From an uncultured Burkholderiales bacterium (lineage in GTDB: Bacteria > Pseudomonadota > Gammaproteobacteria > Burkholderiales > Burkholderiaceae_C), in NCBI GenBank assembly GCA_903830725.1, contig CAIKVH010000070.1:1-64000 (forward strand): 64,000 nt of DNA. The letters run 5' to 3'. Made by a program: the position numbers and the translations under genes. Of this stretch, positions 44,530 to 53,515 are shown piece after piece (position 1 is the first letter of the stretch; the number at the start of each line of letters is the position of its first letter). The notes below the pieces were generated by a model, which saw only the letters and a program-made list of their open reading frames with translations, ran no database searches and had not been told where the DNA came from.

Positions 44530-45981
44530 ATGACTATAGATCACCTTGATTCAACTATTTTTAAAGCCTACGATATCCGAGGCATAGTCCCCAAATCTTT
44601 GAATGCCAATGTTGCCCATTCATTGGGGCTTGCATTTGCAAAGGCAGCGCTTGCGCTAGGGCAAGGTATCGTTGCCGTTGGTCGAGACGGACGCTTGAGC
44701 GGACCCGAACTAAGCCAAGCTTTAATAGAAGGACTGCGTACAGGAGGGGTTGACGTCATTGACGTAGGTATGGTGACTACGCCTATGCTTTATTTTGCAG
44801 CGCATACCCTTTGCAATAGTGGAATACAAATTACAGGGAGTCATAACCCCAGGGATTACAACGGCTTTAAGATGGTACTTGCCGGTAAAGCAATCTACGG
44901 CGAGGAGATTTTATCTTTGTACCGGGAGATGAATAATCAGATTTCAGATTCCCTTGATTCGAATGACTTAAGTGCAAAATTAGGTCCAAAAGGAAATCTC
45001 AAACAAGTCGATCTTAGCCTTGACTATAGTCAACGCATTGCTGGAGATATTGCTTTAAAACGCAAGATGAAGATCGTTGTAGACAGTGGCAACGGAGTTG
45101 CCGGTGCTAGCGCACCAGCAATATTTAGGGCCTTAGGTTGTGAGGTGATTGAGTTATTCAGTGAGGTTGATGGGAACTTCCCCAATCACCATCCTGATCC
45201 AAGCAAGCCAGAAAATCTGAAAGATCTAATACGCGCTTTGCAAACAACAGACGCGGAACTGGGGTTGGCATTTGATGGGGACGGAGACCGTTTAGGTGTT
45301 GTCACCAAAGACGGGAAAACCATTTATCCCGACAGGCAAATGCTTTTGTTTGCCCGGGATGTTTTAAGTCGTGTGCCAGGGGGCACCGTTGTATTTGATG
45401 TGAAATGCTCTCAGCAACTCGCACCCGCCGTGACGAGTATGGGAGGCAACCCCGTTATGTTTAAGACTGGACACTCCCTTATCAAAGCGGAGATGAAAAA
45501 ATTGGACGCTCCTTTAGGAGGAGAGATGAGTGGCCATATATTTTTTAAAGAGCGTTGGTACGGCTTTGATGACGGCACCTACGCAGGTGCGCGTTTGCTA
45601 GAGATTCTTAGCAAAAGTCCAAATTCAAGTGAAGTGTTGAACGCGTTGCCCAATAGTTTTTCAACGCCCGAGTTGAATGTGCCGTGTAAAGAGGGGGAGC
45701 CCCACCAACTGACGCAGGCCCTATTAGAGCAGGCCAAAGTCATGGCTGCGGCAAATACCTTGCCCGGCGCAGATAAGCGTCCAACATTGTGTGATGTTGA
45801 TGGACTTCGTATTGATTGGAACGATGGATTTGGGTTGATTAGGGCCTCAAACACAACACCCGTTTTAGTTCTTCGCTTTGAGGGGACAACGCACGAAGCC
45901 TTATCCAGGATTGAGCGCGATATGATGCATTTACTTCATAGTGTAAAGCCCGATGCAACCTTTCAAGGTGCTGCTCACTGA
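44530..45981 (+). CDS. phosphomannomutase / phosphoglucomutase
   Basis: Interconverts 6-phospho and 1-phospho forms of mannose or glucose for sugar nucleotide and LPS synthesis. The 483-residue protein has the four-domain AlgC-type layout: FKAYDIRGIVP at the start, the phosphoserine loop GIQITGSHNPRDYNG with S104, the metal loop DGDGDR at 249-254, the sugar-binding GEMSGHIFFKERW, and the C-terminal phosphate-binding RASNTTPVLVLRFEG. AlgC-like dual specificity is likely. It leads into waaC and waaA, supporting an LPS role. Confidence 0.93.
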   Translation: MTIDHLDSTIFKAYDIRGIVPKSLNANVAHSLGLAFAKAALALGQGIVAVGRDGRLSGPELSQALIEGLRTGGVDVIDVGMVTTPMLYFAAHTLCNSGIQITGSHNPRDYNGFKMVLAGKAIYGEEILSLYREMNNQISDSLDSNDLSAKLGPKGNLKQVDLSLDYSQRIAGDIALKRKMKIVVDSGNGVAGASAPAIFRALGCEVIELFSEVDGNFPNHHPDPSKPENLKDLIRALQTTDAELGLAFDGDGDRLGVVTKDGKTIYPDRQMLLFARDVLSRVPGGTVVFDVKCSQQLAPAVTSMGGNPVMFKTGHSLIKAEMKKLDAPLGGEMSGHIFFKERWYGFDDGTYAGARLLEILSKSPNSSEVLNALPNSFSTPELNVPCKEGEPHQLTQALLEQAKVMAAANTLPGADKRPTLCDVDGLRIDWNDGFGLIRASNTTPVLVLRFEGTTHEALSRIERDMMHLLHSVKPDATFQGAAH

Positions 45982-46025
45982 ACCAGTCAATTGGTTCAAC
46001 TCAATACATTTTCCAAAGTAATAAA

Positions 46026-47267
46026 TTGAAAATATTGATCGTCAAGCTCTCCTCTTTAGGAGACGTAGTCCACACCTTGCCAGCTGTGATGGATATCCGC
46101 GCTCATTTACCCAGCGCTCAAATCGATTGGGTGGTTGAGCGCGCCTTTGCCCCATTGCTTGCGGTTGCGCCCTCTGTTAACAAGGTCATCGCATGCGATA
46201 TCCGTCGGTGGCGAAAATCTTGGTGGACTCATCAAACGCGCCGTGAGTTTATGCAGTTCAAGCGTCAATTACAAAATGATTCTTACGATGCGATTATTGA
46301 TCTTCAGGGACTCTCTAAGTCAGCCTTCATTTCTTGGCTAGCGGAGTTGAGTCCCAAAGGCAAACGCTTTGCAATCGGTAATCAAACGCAAGGGGCTTCC
46401 TACGAACCAATGACTCGCTGGGTAGCGGATACGCCAGTTGTTGTGCATACAAGGGTTCACGCCGTTGAGCGTTCGCGGATCATTTGTTCCAAGGCGTTGA
46501 ATTATGCATATCTGAGTCAAGCTGAGGGAGTTACATCAACTCCTGCTTCCCCTTCAGCCTTACATGTAAAGCCTGCAAAGGCAGTGCAACCCCAAACCAT
46601 AGCGCTGGTCCATGCCAGCTCTAGGGAGGACAAAACTTGGCCTCTCTCCTACTGGACCGTGCTGGGGGAGGGGTTAATGCAGAGGGGGTTTCAAATTGCA
46701 CTACCTCAAGGGTCCGAGGATGAGTTAGAGCAGGCTAGAAAAATATCCAACACCTTAGTAGGGTCAAAGGTTTGGTTGAAAATGAGTTTAGATAACGTTA
46801 CTGCGCACCTAGCGGCGTGCGCAGGAGTCATAGGGGTTGATAGCGGCCTCAGCCATATCGCTGAGGCCCTTGATCTTCCCTTGGTTCAGATTTATAACTT
46901 CCCAACTAACTGGAGAACAGGTCCAATCCGCCAGGCCTTTCAGACAAGTACCTATGCAGTACCAACGCCTAGCGTTGAAGATGTTTTAAAAAAATGGGAT
47001 GAGAGTTGGTCGCTATTTCAAAACCTAAAGGATAAAGCGCACCAGCCAATTCACTCGTTACCAATTCAAAATGAATTTATAAAACCAAGTGTCCTCAACA
47101 CCTCGGAGGCTCAAATTTCTGAGCTTGTAGACCAGAGCTTACTCGGTTCAACTTCGGTGCTGAGTTCGATAGAGTCGAAAAATACAAGTAGTACTTCAAA
47201 GAGTAATTCTAAAAAAAACAGCGCAGAGGCTTCTAAACCCAGCCCTCAACTCGGATTATTTGATTAG
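46026..47267 (+). CDS. waaC: lipopolysaccharide heptosyltransferase I, with C-terminal extension
   Basis: Adds the first heptose to Kdo2-lipid A. The GT9 start KILIVKLSSLGDVVHTLPAV and the donor-binding motifs DLQGLSKSA, VHASSREDKTWP and GVDSGLSHIAEALDLPLVQIYNFP (quoted in part: GVDSGLSHIAEA) are intact. The start codon is TTG at 46026, 45 bp after the mutase stop. Length is 413, against about 320-340 for most family members; the extra 70-80 residues form a Ser/Thr/Lys/Gln-rich tail ending in PQLGLFD. waaA follows 23 bp later. Confidence 0.9.
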   Translation: MKILIVKLSSLGDVVHTLPAVMDIRAHLPSAQIDWVVERAFAPLLAVAPSVNKVIACDIRRWRKSWWTHQTRREFMQFKRQLQNDSYDAIIDLQGLSKSAFISWLAELSPKGKRFAIGNQTQGASYEPMTRWVADTPVVVHTRVHAVERSRIICSKALNYAYLSQAEGVTSTPASPSALHVKPAKAVQPQTIALVHASSREDKTWPLSYWTVLGEGLMQRGFQIALPQGSEDELEQARKISNTLVGSKVWLKMSLDNVTAHLAACAGVIGVDSGLSHIAEALDLPLVQIYNFPTNWRTGPIRQAFQTSTYAVPTPSVEDVLKKWDESWSLFQNLKDKAHQPIHSLPIQNEFIKPSVLNTSEAQISELVDQSLLGSTSVLSSIESKNTSSTSKSNSKKNSAEASKPSPQLGLFD

Positions 47268-47289
47268 GCGTTATTTGCCATAAGACAGC

Positions 47290-48747
47290 ATGACCCAGCC
47301 ACCGTTATCCTTTAGGTTTATTTGTACCCTAGCCTTGTATTCAAACTTGTTGCGCTTGGTTGCGCCTTTCTTACGCATTAAAGCAATAAGAAGGGGGCGC
47401 AAAGAGCCCGGATATCTGCATGCAATTGATGAGCGATTTGCTAGGTACGATAAAACGACGAATCATATCGGTGATTTTAAAAACGGTTCTATCTGGATAC
47501 ACGCAGTCTCCCTTGGGGAGACCAAAGCTGCTCAAGTGCTGATCAAAGCACTCTTAGATTCAGCGGCAAGCTCTGATAAGAGTGCTCATCAAAGCCCTCA
47601 TTTCTTGTTGACGCATTCAACCGCAACGGGACGACAAGCTGGCTTGGAGCTGATACGCAGTTTAGAGCTAGGTGAGTCTCAGGCACTTCAAGTTTGGTAT
47701 CCCTGGGATACCCCGGGAGGTGTGGATAGATTTCTAAATCAATTCAAACCAAGCCTAGGTCTTTTAATGGAAACCGAAGTCTGGCCGAATATGGTGATGG
47801 CTTGTTATAGAAATAATTTGCCATTGATACTTGTGAATGCGAGGATGAATGAGAAATCGTTCAAGAGCGCTAAGGCCCTGGGTTTGTTTGCCCATACTGT
47901 ATATCAACGCTTAACAGCGGTATTTGCTCAAGCTCCTGCTGATGCAAAACGGTTGAAAGCTTTGGGAGCTCCCGTTGTTGGGAGCTTTGGAAATCTCAAG
48001 TTCGATGCAAGCGTAGATGAGCTTCAAAGAAGCAAAGGCCTAGAGTTTGCTCAAAATTATTTCAATACCTCTCAAAAATCGATTATTCTCCTTGCCAGTT
48101 CAAGAGAGGGGGAGGAGGCGCTGCTTTTTCACGCGCTAGTAGCCAACAAATTACTCACTCAGGGAATACAGTGGCTCATCGTGCCCAGGCATCCTCAGCG
48201 CTTTGATGAGGTTCAAAAAATAGCCCTGCAGTTTGGATTTGCTGTTTCAAGGCGCATTGCTCAAGATACGAATCAAGATACGCATCAAGATACGCTTGAG
48301 GAAACCCTCACCGATACTGACGAAGATGCTCCCAAAGCTCAGCTTGAATACTTTGAGCACAGTCCGTTGAATCCCCACATGGTTGGTGAAATCTGGATAG
48401 GAGACAGCGTTGGAGAGATGCCTTTGTACTACGGGATGGCTAAAGTTGCCTTGCTAGGTGGTAGTTTTGAGCCCCTAGGTGGGCAAAATCTCATCGAAGC
48501 CGCAGCCTGTGCGTGCCCAGTTGTAATGGGACCGCATGTTTTTAACTTCACCCAGGCCGCACAACAGGCTATTGCAAGAGGGGCAGCAATTCAAACACCC
48601 TCCCTTCACGATGCATGTCAACGCGCCCACCAAATCGCCCTCAATCCGGCAAAGCAAACCAATATGTCCCGTTTATCGATCGAGTTTGCATCCGAGAATA
48701 GAGGTGCCGTTTCTAGAACAATTGAGGCTTTAAAAAATTATATTTAA
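47290..48747 (+). CDS. waaA: 3-deoxy-D-manno-octulosonic acid transferase
   Basis: Transfers Kdo to lipid IVA at the inner membrane. The 485-residue GT30 protein has the N-terminal anchor, the IHAVSLGETKAAQVLIKAL motif with the catalytic Glu, LLMETEVWPNMVM, LILVNARMNEKS, GSFGNLKFD, VPRHPQRFDEV and the C-terminal GGSFEPLGGQNLIEAAACA. An acidic, repeat-containing insert near residues 325-347 (QDTNQDTHQDT) makes it longer than E. coli WaaA (425). It follows waaC. Confidence 0.95.
   Translation: MTQPPLSFRFICTLALYSNLLRLVAPFLRIKAIRRGRKEPGYLHAIDERFARYDKTTNHIGDFKNGSIWIHAVSLGETKAAQVLIKALLDSAASSDKSAHQSPHFLLTHSTATGRQAGLELIRSLELGESQALQVWYPWDTPGGVDRFLNQFKPSLGLLMETEVWPNMVMACYRNNLPLILVNARMNEKSFKSAKALGLFAHTVYQRLTAVFAQAPADAKRLKALGAPVVGSFGNLKFDASVDELQRSKGLEFAQNYFNTSQKSIILLASSREGEEALLFHALVANKLLTQGIQWLIVPRHPQRFDEVQKIALQFGFAVSRRIAQDTNQDTHQDTLEETLTDTDEDAPKAQLEYFEHSPLNPHMVGEIWIGDSVGEMPLYYGMAKVALLGGSFEPLGGQNLIEAAACACPVVMGPHVFNFTQAAQQAIARGAAIQTPSLHDACQRAHQIALNPAKQTNMSRLSIEFASENRGAVSRTIEALKNYI
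48262..48297 (+). repeat. 12-bp tandem repeat inside waaA, three copies
   Basis: CAAGATACGAAT, CAAGATACGCAT and CAAGATACGCTT follow each other in frame and encode QDTN-QDTH-QDTL. The unit is a multiple of three, so copy-number changes would not break the frame. It lies in a surface insert between the two Rossmann motifs of the C-terminal domain. Confidence 0.9.
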
Positions 48748-48789
48748 ATGACCTGATAATTTATCTTTAGAAGGGTTCGGACTACTGGA

Positions 48790-50175
48790 CTACTTCTCAA
48801 GTAAATTGTTAATAGAGTTCAAGTCCTCTGGTGAAAGCGTTCCGTTTGCCTGTTTGAGTTTTAACTCGCCAACCAGAACACCGTATCGTGCTTTAGCCAA
48901 CTCACCTTTGGTTTGATACAGTTGACTTTGTGCGTTAAGCACATCAATGTTGATTCGAATGCCAACGTTGTAGCCGAGTTTATTTGCATCAAGTGCAACT
49001 TGACTGGAATTTTGTGCAGCCTCAAGAGCTTTTACCTGCGCAAGTCCAGAAGCCACTCCTAAATAAGCTGTCCGGGTGGCAAGACTCACACTGCGACGCG
49101 CCGCATCTAAATCATCGCGAGCCTTTTCTTCTAGAGAAATACTTTCTTGAACGCGGTTATGAGTATACATCCCCGAAAATAACGGCAAATTCATGACGAC
49201 CGCAAACGTAGTAATTCCAATCCTTGAATCGCCCGAGCTTTGTGAGGATATCCCTTGGTAGTTGATACCCCCTAAATTGACTTGATCCGAATACTGGGTC
49301 TGTAAATTAATGGTGGGTTTGTGTCCCCCATAAGATTTTTCAACCTCCAACTGAGCCACTTCTAGCGCAAGTCTTGCGTTCAAAATACTTGGGTGAGTGT
49401 CCTCAGCCTCCTTAACCCACTCATCCGGGTCATCCTTGGCCAGTGAGGGCAACTTTGCACCTTTACTGAGCGGTTTAGGATGCGTATTGACCATACCCAC
49501 TAGTTGATCCAAAATGAGTTTCTTGACCCGAACATCGTTGGCGGCCGCAATTTCTTGTGAGCTGTTTAAATCGTATCTTGCCTGTGCTTCGCGAGAATCA
49601 GTAACGGTTGCTGTACCCACTTCAAAGTTACGCTTTGCAGCTGCAAGTTGTTCCCCAATTGCGGTTCTTTGGGCTCTAACTACTTCCAAGCTGTCTTGAC
49701 TGGCGAGGAGGTCAAAATAGGCCTGGCTGACTCGCACCAAAAGATCTTGTTCAGCGGCAACTAATTGAGATGCACTTTGACCTAATTGTTTGCGACTTTG
49801 TTTGTAGGTTGCGTAATTGGTGGGGTTGTAAAGGGGCTGTATTGCCGTTAAAGTGGCCGTGTGAGTGCCCAGTAATTGTTTATAGGAAGCGTTATCCGGC
49901 TCATTAGCCCTGACGGTCTGATGTTGATCAGTTGTTGATAAAGATATGCTTGGCAATAGTCCAGCCAATGATTCATCGGCTTTGTATTTGTTGGCTTGAA
50001 ACTGAGCCTTGGCCCCTTGGTAATTAGCGTCGTAAGCTTTGGCAGATTCATACAGCTCAACAAGGCTTTGTGCCTGGGTTGAGGTTGAGAACCCGATAGC
50101 CAAACCCGTACCGAGCGTCATACACAACGCTGCACGAATTGCCACTTTGAGTGGCAGAACACGAAATGATTTCAT
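48790..50175 (-). CDS. TolC-family outer membrane channel
   Basis: Outer membrane exit duct for tripartite efflux or type I secretion. From ATG at 50175, preceded by AGAGGA, the protein has 461 residues with a signal peptide cut near TQAQ-SLVELYESA. Two outer-membrane-factor repeats are seen: LVELYESAKAYDANYQGAKA...LLPSISLS and HPSILNARLALEVAQLEVEKSY. RINIDVLNAQSQLYQTKGELA is the TolC-type helix near the C-terminus (quoted in part: NIDVLNAQSQLYQTK). The frame is open to 50238, but that start lacks a signal-like beginning. pcm nearby on the same strand is a common Burkholderiales neighbour. Confidence 0.9.
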   Translation of the reverse strand: MKSFRVLPLKVAIRAALCMTLGTGLAIGFSTSTQAQSLVELYESAKAYDANYQGAKAQFQANKYKADESLAGLLPSISLSTTDQHQTVRANEPDNASYKQLLGTHTATLTAIQPLYNPTNYATYKQSRKQLGQSASQLVAAEQDLLVRVSQAYFDLLASQDSLEVVRAQRTAIGEQLAAAKRNFEVGTATVTDSREAQARYDLNSSQEIAAANDVRVKKLILDQLVGMVNTHPKPLSKGAKLPSLAKDDPDEWVKEAEDTHPSILNARLALEVAQLEVEKSYGGHKPTINLQTQYSDQVNLGGINYQGISSQSSGDSRIGITTFAVVMNLPLFSGMYTHNRVQESISLEEKARDDLDAARRSVSLATRTAYLGVASGLAQVKALEAAQNSSQVALDANKLGYNVGIRINIDVLNAQSQLYQTKGELAKARYGVLVGELKLKQANGTLSPEDLNSINNLLEK

Positions 50176-50432
50176 AAGATTTCCTCTGGACAAGCAATAA
50201 CCCGTCAATAATGACAAGGATTCCTTGGAGTGGAGCAATAAATAGGCCAGAGAAAGTGGCTAATATTTGCCACTTATTGGTCATTTTTCGTAAATTTATT
50301 TTGCGTGTGGTTTTTCTTCGATTCGCAAGCATTTGACCTATCTCAAGTCCGCTGTATTAGAAATCCCCTAACCTTACCCAAGAGATGTAATTGATCTGAA
50401 CAGCGATATGATTGAGGCAGGAGAGAAGTACT

Positions 50433-50930
50433 ATGAACGAAATCATTTCAACCCCTAAGTCCAGGGTAAAGCTTTTGCTGAGCTTGGCTGTTTTGAGCTG
50501 CTTGTCCGCTTGCGGAGACGGGGGCGAGAAAACTTTGGTCTTAAGTTGCAGCGGAAAGACCGTGGTGAGCGATTATGTTGTTAAGGGCGCGAGTACCGAA
50601 AAGCGTAGCGAAGACACGATTAGGTTGAGCATTGAAGGTAAGAGCGTTTACGTTACCGGGACCGCAGCCAAACACTTCCTAAAATCTTACGAGGTATGCA
50701 ACGACGGAGACCGCATCTCATTTGAGGAGAGTTGTAGAAAAGTGATAACCGACGAAACTCAACTTGCCTACAGTGTCAATAGTTACACTGGGCAATATGA
50801 CCGGGCGTCTAAGATTCTCACCATGAGCTCCGCAGAAAGAGCCTATGAAAGGCCTAATAAGAGTGTGTCATTCCAAATGAAATCACAGGCCCTTCGCGGA
50901 GGCAAATACAGTTGCAGTGCCTTTGAATAG
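50433..50930 (+). CDS. uncharacterised lipoprotein
   Basis: A 165-residue protein from ATG at 50433, preceded by AGGAG. It has a lipoprotein signal with lipobox LSAC (C27) followed by GDGGEK. The mature part has four cysteines in addition to the lipid-anchored one, short beta-prone stretches and many charged residues. No family was recognised. Asp at +3 rather than +2 suggests outer membrane sorting. It lies alone between the TolC-type and pcm genes on the opposite strand to both. Confidence 0.7.
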   Translation: MNEIISTPKSRVKLLLSLAVLSCLSACGDGGEKTLVLSCSGKTVVSDYVVKGASTEKRSEDTIRLSIEGKSVYVTGTAAKHFLKSYEVCNDGDRISFEESCRKVITDETQLAYSVNSYTGQYDRASKILTMSSAERAYERPNKSVSFQMKSQALRGGKYSCSAFE

Positions 50931-50949
50931 GCTCAAAGGGGAAGGGTAG

Positions 50950-50976
50950 GCGTAGTAAGCGTAGTAGGCGAAGTAA
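50950..50976. repeat. 9-bp tandem repeat GCGTAGTAA-like, three copies
   Basis: GCGTAGTAA, GCGTAGTAG and GCGAAGTAA lie between the convergent lipoprotein and pcm genes. The unit length matches the unrelated 9-bp repeat at 30449. Confidence 0.75.
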
Positions 50977-51002
50977 AGGCTTGAAGTGTGAGTTGGAGCG
51001 CT

Positions 51003-51656
51003 TTAGAAATGAAATTGAGAAGGCTCTTGAACACCCTCTAAACGCGGGATCACCGTGTCCCAAAGTTCTTTATGTGTAAAGCTCTTCAAGCCGTGTCTCG
51101 TTACAAGGTGAGCCTGCATCATTGGCTCCTCACCCACCACTGCGATTAATCGCCCATTGATCTGCAGTTGATCCAAAAGCTGTTGAGGAATCTCCGGCAC
51201 AGAGCCCTGCAATATGATGGCATCAAAGGGGCCCTCTGCTGGACTTCCCTGGGTACCGTCACCAACTCTAACTTCGGCGTTTCCAATCGATGCTTTTTGA
51301 AGGTTCGACTTTGCGCTAAGTGCTAACTCAGCGTCGCGCTCAATGCTGATCACCCGTTTGCTGAGACTGGCAAGCACAGCTGTGGCATAACCACTCCCTG
51401 TGCCCACTTCTAGAACTTTTTCAGAGCCCGTTAGATGCAAATCGTGGATTAAGCGCGCCTGTATGCAGGGGGCGAGCATGAATTGACCGTTGGCTAATGG
51501 GATCTCTGTATCGCTATAGGCCATGTCTTGGTAAGCAGTAGGCGTAAATAATTCGCGCTTGATTTTTTGAAACACATCCAATACCCGCAGGTCAAGGACT
51601 TGCCAAGTCCTGATTTGTTGCTCGACCATATTAAAACGTGCTTGATCAAAATTCAT
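51003..51656 (-). CDS. pcm: protein-L-isoaspartate O-methyltransferase-like protein
   Basis: A 217-residue S-adenosylmethionine-dependent methyltransferase from the ATG at 51656 (MNFDQARFNMVEQQIRTWQV, the start common in betaproteobacteria). The cofactor motif is VLEVGTGSGYATAVLASL and the post-I acidic motif is ISIERDAELALSA. YSDTEIPLANGQFMLAP corresponds to the substrate loop. Pcm repairs isoaspartyl residues in ageing proteins; this shorter betaproteobacterial group has not, as far as I know, been tested directly. An upstream ATG at 51668 adds four residues. Confidence 0.82.
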   Translation of the reverse strand: MNFDQARFNMVEQQIRTWQVLDLRVLDVFQKIKRELFTPTAYQDMAYSDTEIPLANGQFMLAPCIQARLIHDLHLTGSEKVLEVGTGSGYATAVLASLSKRVISIERDAELALSAKSNLQKASIGNAEVRVGDGTQGSPAEGPFDAIILQGSVPEIPQQLLDQLQINGRLIAVVGEEPMMQAHLVTRHGLKSFTHKELWDTVIPRLEGVQEPSQFHF

Positions 51657-51850
51657 TGTGTCGTCCAAAACGTATCTTTAAGGGGTAGGGTGCCTAAACT
51701 CAAAGGTATATTTTAACAATGATTTGGCCGCTTCGAGACCACCTGGGAAGGCATAAACGCGTATGTTCTTTTTGTATATACTTCAGTTGTAGCCCAAAAT
51801 GCACATTTTGAATGAATTAAAACCTTCTCTATAACCCAATAAAAAATTTT

Positions 51851-52384
51851 ATGACTATTGAATCAATTACAGTTGGTGGAGGGTGTTTTTGGTGCGTTGA
51901 GGCCGTTTTTGAGTTGGTAAAGGGCGTTCAAAGTGTCGAATCTGGGTATTCAAATGGGCACACAAAAAATCCGACCTACGAGCAGGTTTGTTCAGGCAAT
52001 ACGGGTTATGTAGAGGTGCTTAAAATCACTTTTGATACCAACATCATTGGATTAAAAGATGTATTGAATATTTTCTTTGCAATACACGACCCGACGACCC
52101 TGAACCAACAAGGGAACGATGTTGGAACCCAGTACCGCAGCGGAATTTATTATGAATCTCCCGCGCAAGAAGCGGTCTGTGCGCAAGTGATCAAAGAATT
52201 GGAAATGCAGGAAATATTTGACAATCCAATAGTGACAGAGGTTAAGTTGTTGGAGAATTATTCGGCTGCAGAGAGCTATCATCAAAACTATTTTGTTAAT
52301 CACCCCGAGCAAGGGTACTGCGCTTATGTTGTCGCTCCTAAAGTTGCTAAATTCCGTAAAAGCTTTGCGCACTGGATGAGGTAA
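51851..52384 (+). CDS. msrA: peptide-methionine (S)-S-oxide reductase
   Basis: Reduces methionine S-sulfoxide in proteins. The 177-residue enzyme has the catalytic motif GGGCFWCVEAVF (C12), GYSNGHTKNPTYEQVCSGNTG and the segment NYFVNHPEQGYCAYVVAPKV, whose Cys is the likely resolving residue. The length is typical of the short cytoplasmic form. It is a single-gene unit. Confidence 0.96.
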   Translation: MTIESITVGGGCFWCVEAVFELVKGVQSVESGYSNGHTKNPTYEQVCSGNTGYVEVLKITFDTNIIGLKDVLNIFFAIHDPTTLNQQGNDVGTQYRSGIYYESPAQEAVCAQVIKELEMQEIFDNPIVTEVKLLENYSAAESYHQNYFVNHPEQGYCAYVVAPKVAKFRKSFAHWMR

Positions 52385-52488
52385 TTGAATCAAGTCAATA
52401 GTCTCATTTAGCTAGAGATATTTAATGACTTTCAAAATTACCCACCTCCGTCCAAGCGATTGAGCTACTTGAGTTAGGCCCTACTGAT

Positions 52489-53490
52489 TTGTTCTCCATC
52501 TTCTCATCTCTCATGCCCGTTGCAATACTTATCTGCATTGGGTTTTGGGTTGCAAAACTAGGTGTTATCTCCGAACCAGGGGCGCAGGACCTTACTCGCC
52601 TTACCTTTAATGTTTTGGCTCCCGCTTTGCTGTTTCACACTATGACGCAGGTACATCTGCACGAGCTGAACATTACCCCAATACTTTTGTATTTCTTTAT
52701 AGCCCTATCGCTGTTTGCAGCATCCATTTCGGTACTTGGGTTTACTCGCAAAAGCACGGTACTTGGATTAGCGGGCACCTATAGTAATACCACAATGATT
52801 GGGGTTCCGTTGATAGGACTGGTTTACGGTGCACCTGGCTTAGTGTATTTGTTTACCTTAATTTCTTTACACGCCATTATTTTGCTAACAACCGCAACAA
52901 TAGTGCTAGAGTTTTCATTGCTCAGTGAGACTGTTGCTGATCAAAACCCAGACGTTACTGAATCCTCAAATCCTTGGTATACAGTGGGTAAGGCTCTTCG
53001 CAATGCAATCATACATCCTGTTCCACTGCCTATTGTTGCTGGGATAATTTTTTCATATTTTGGATGGCAGCTACCAAAATTGATTGAGGAACCAGTCATT
53101 TGGATTGGACTCACATTCTCTCCCATAGCCCTGTTACTTGTAGGAATTAGTCTTTATTCGGCTACTTATGGGCGAAAGTTAAGCAACACCCATGAGCTGC
53201 GTCATTCAGAGAATCTATCGGTGTGGAAGATCGCTGGTGCGCTGACGCTCATTAAAAATCTTGTTAATCCAATTTTGGTTTTAGGGATTGGACATTTGGT
53301 CGGAGTTCAGGGGCTAGCCCTATCGGTCATGGTGCTTGCTGCAAGTATGCCAATTGGTGCAAATGTATTTTTATTTTCTCAGCGCTACCGCGTCTCGCAA
53401 TCTGAAATTACGATTGCCGTCTCGACCTCTACCATAGCCGCACTAGCTACTGTGCCTTTGGTGATGTGGTTGAACGACTTAATGGCTTAA
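52489..53490 (+). CDS. AEC (auxin efflux carrier) family transporter
   Basis: A 333-residue inner-membrane carrier with about ten hydrophobic segments in two halves. The family-typical features are the N-terminal VAILICIGFWVAKLGVIS, the GTYSNTTMIGVPLIG motif in TM4 and the C-terminal ASMPIGANVFLFSQRY. Family members transport dicarboxylates or other organic acids. The start is TTG at 52489; an in-frame ATG at 52513 would cut into the first helix. No enzyme neighbour reveals the substrate. Confidence 0.85.
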   Translation: MFSIFSSLMPVAILICIGFWVAKLGVISEPGAQDLTRLTFNVLAPALLFHTMTQVHLHELNITPILLYFFIALSLFAASISVLGFTRKSTVLGLAGTYSNTTMIGVPLIGLVYGAPGLVYLFTLISLHAIILLTTATIVLEFSLLSETVADQNPDVTESSNPWYTVGKALRNAIIHPVPLPIVAGIIFSYFGWQLPKLIEEPVIWIGLTFSPIALLLVGISLYSATYGRKLSNTHELRHSENLSVWKIAGALTLIKNLVNPILVLGIGHLVGVQGLALSVMVLAASMPIGANVFLFSQRYRVSQSEITIAVSTSTIAALATVPLVMWLNDLMA

Positions 53491-53515
53491 ACCGTCAACT
53501 TAAAAAATCCTCCTA

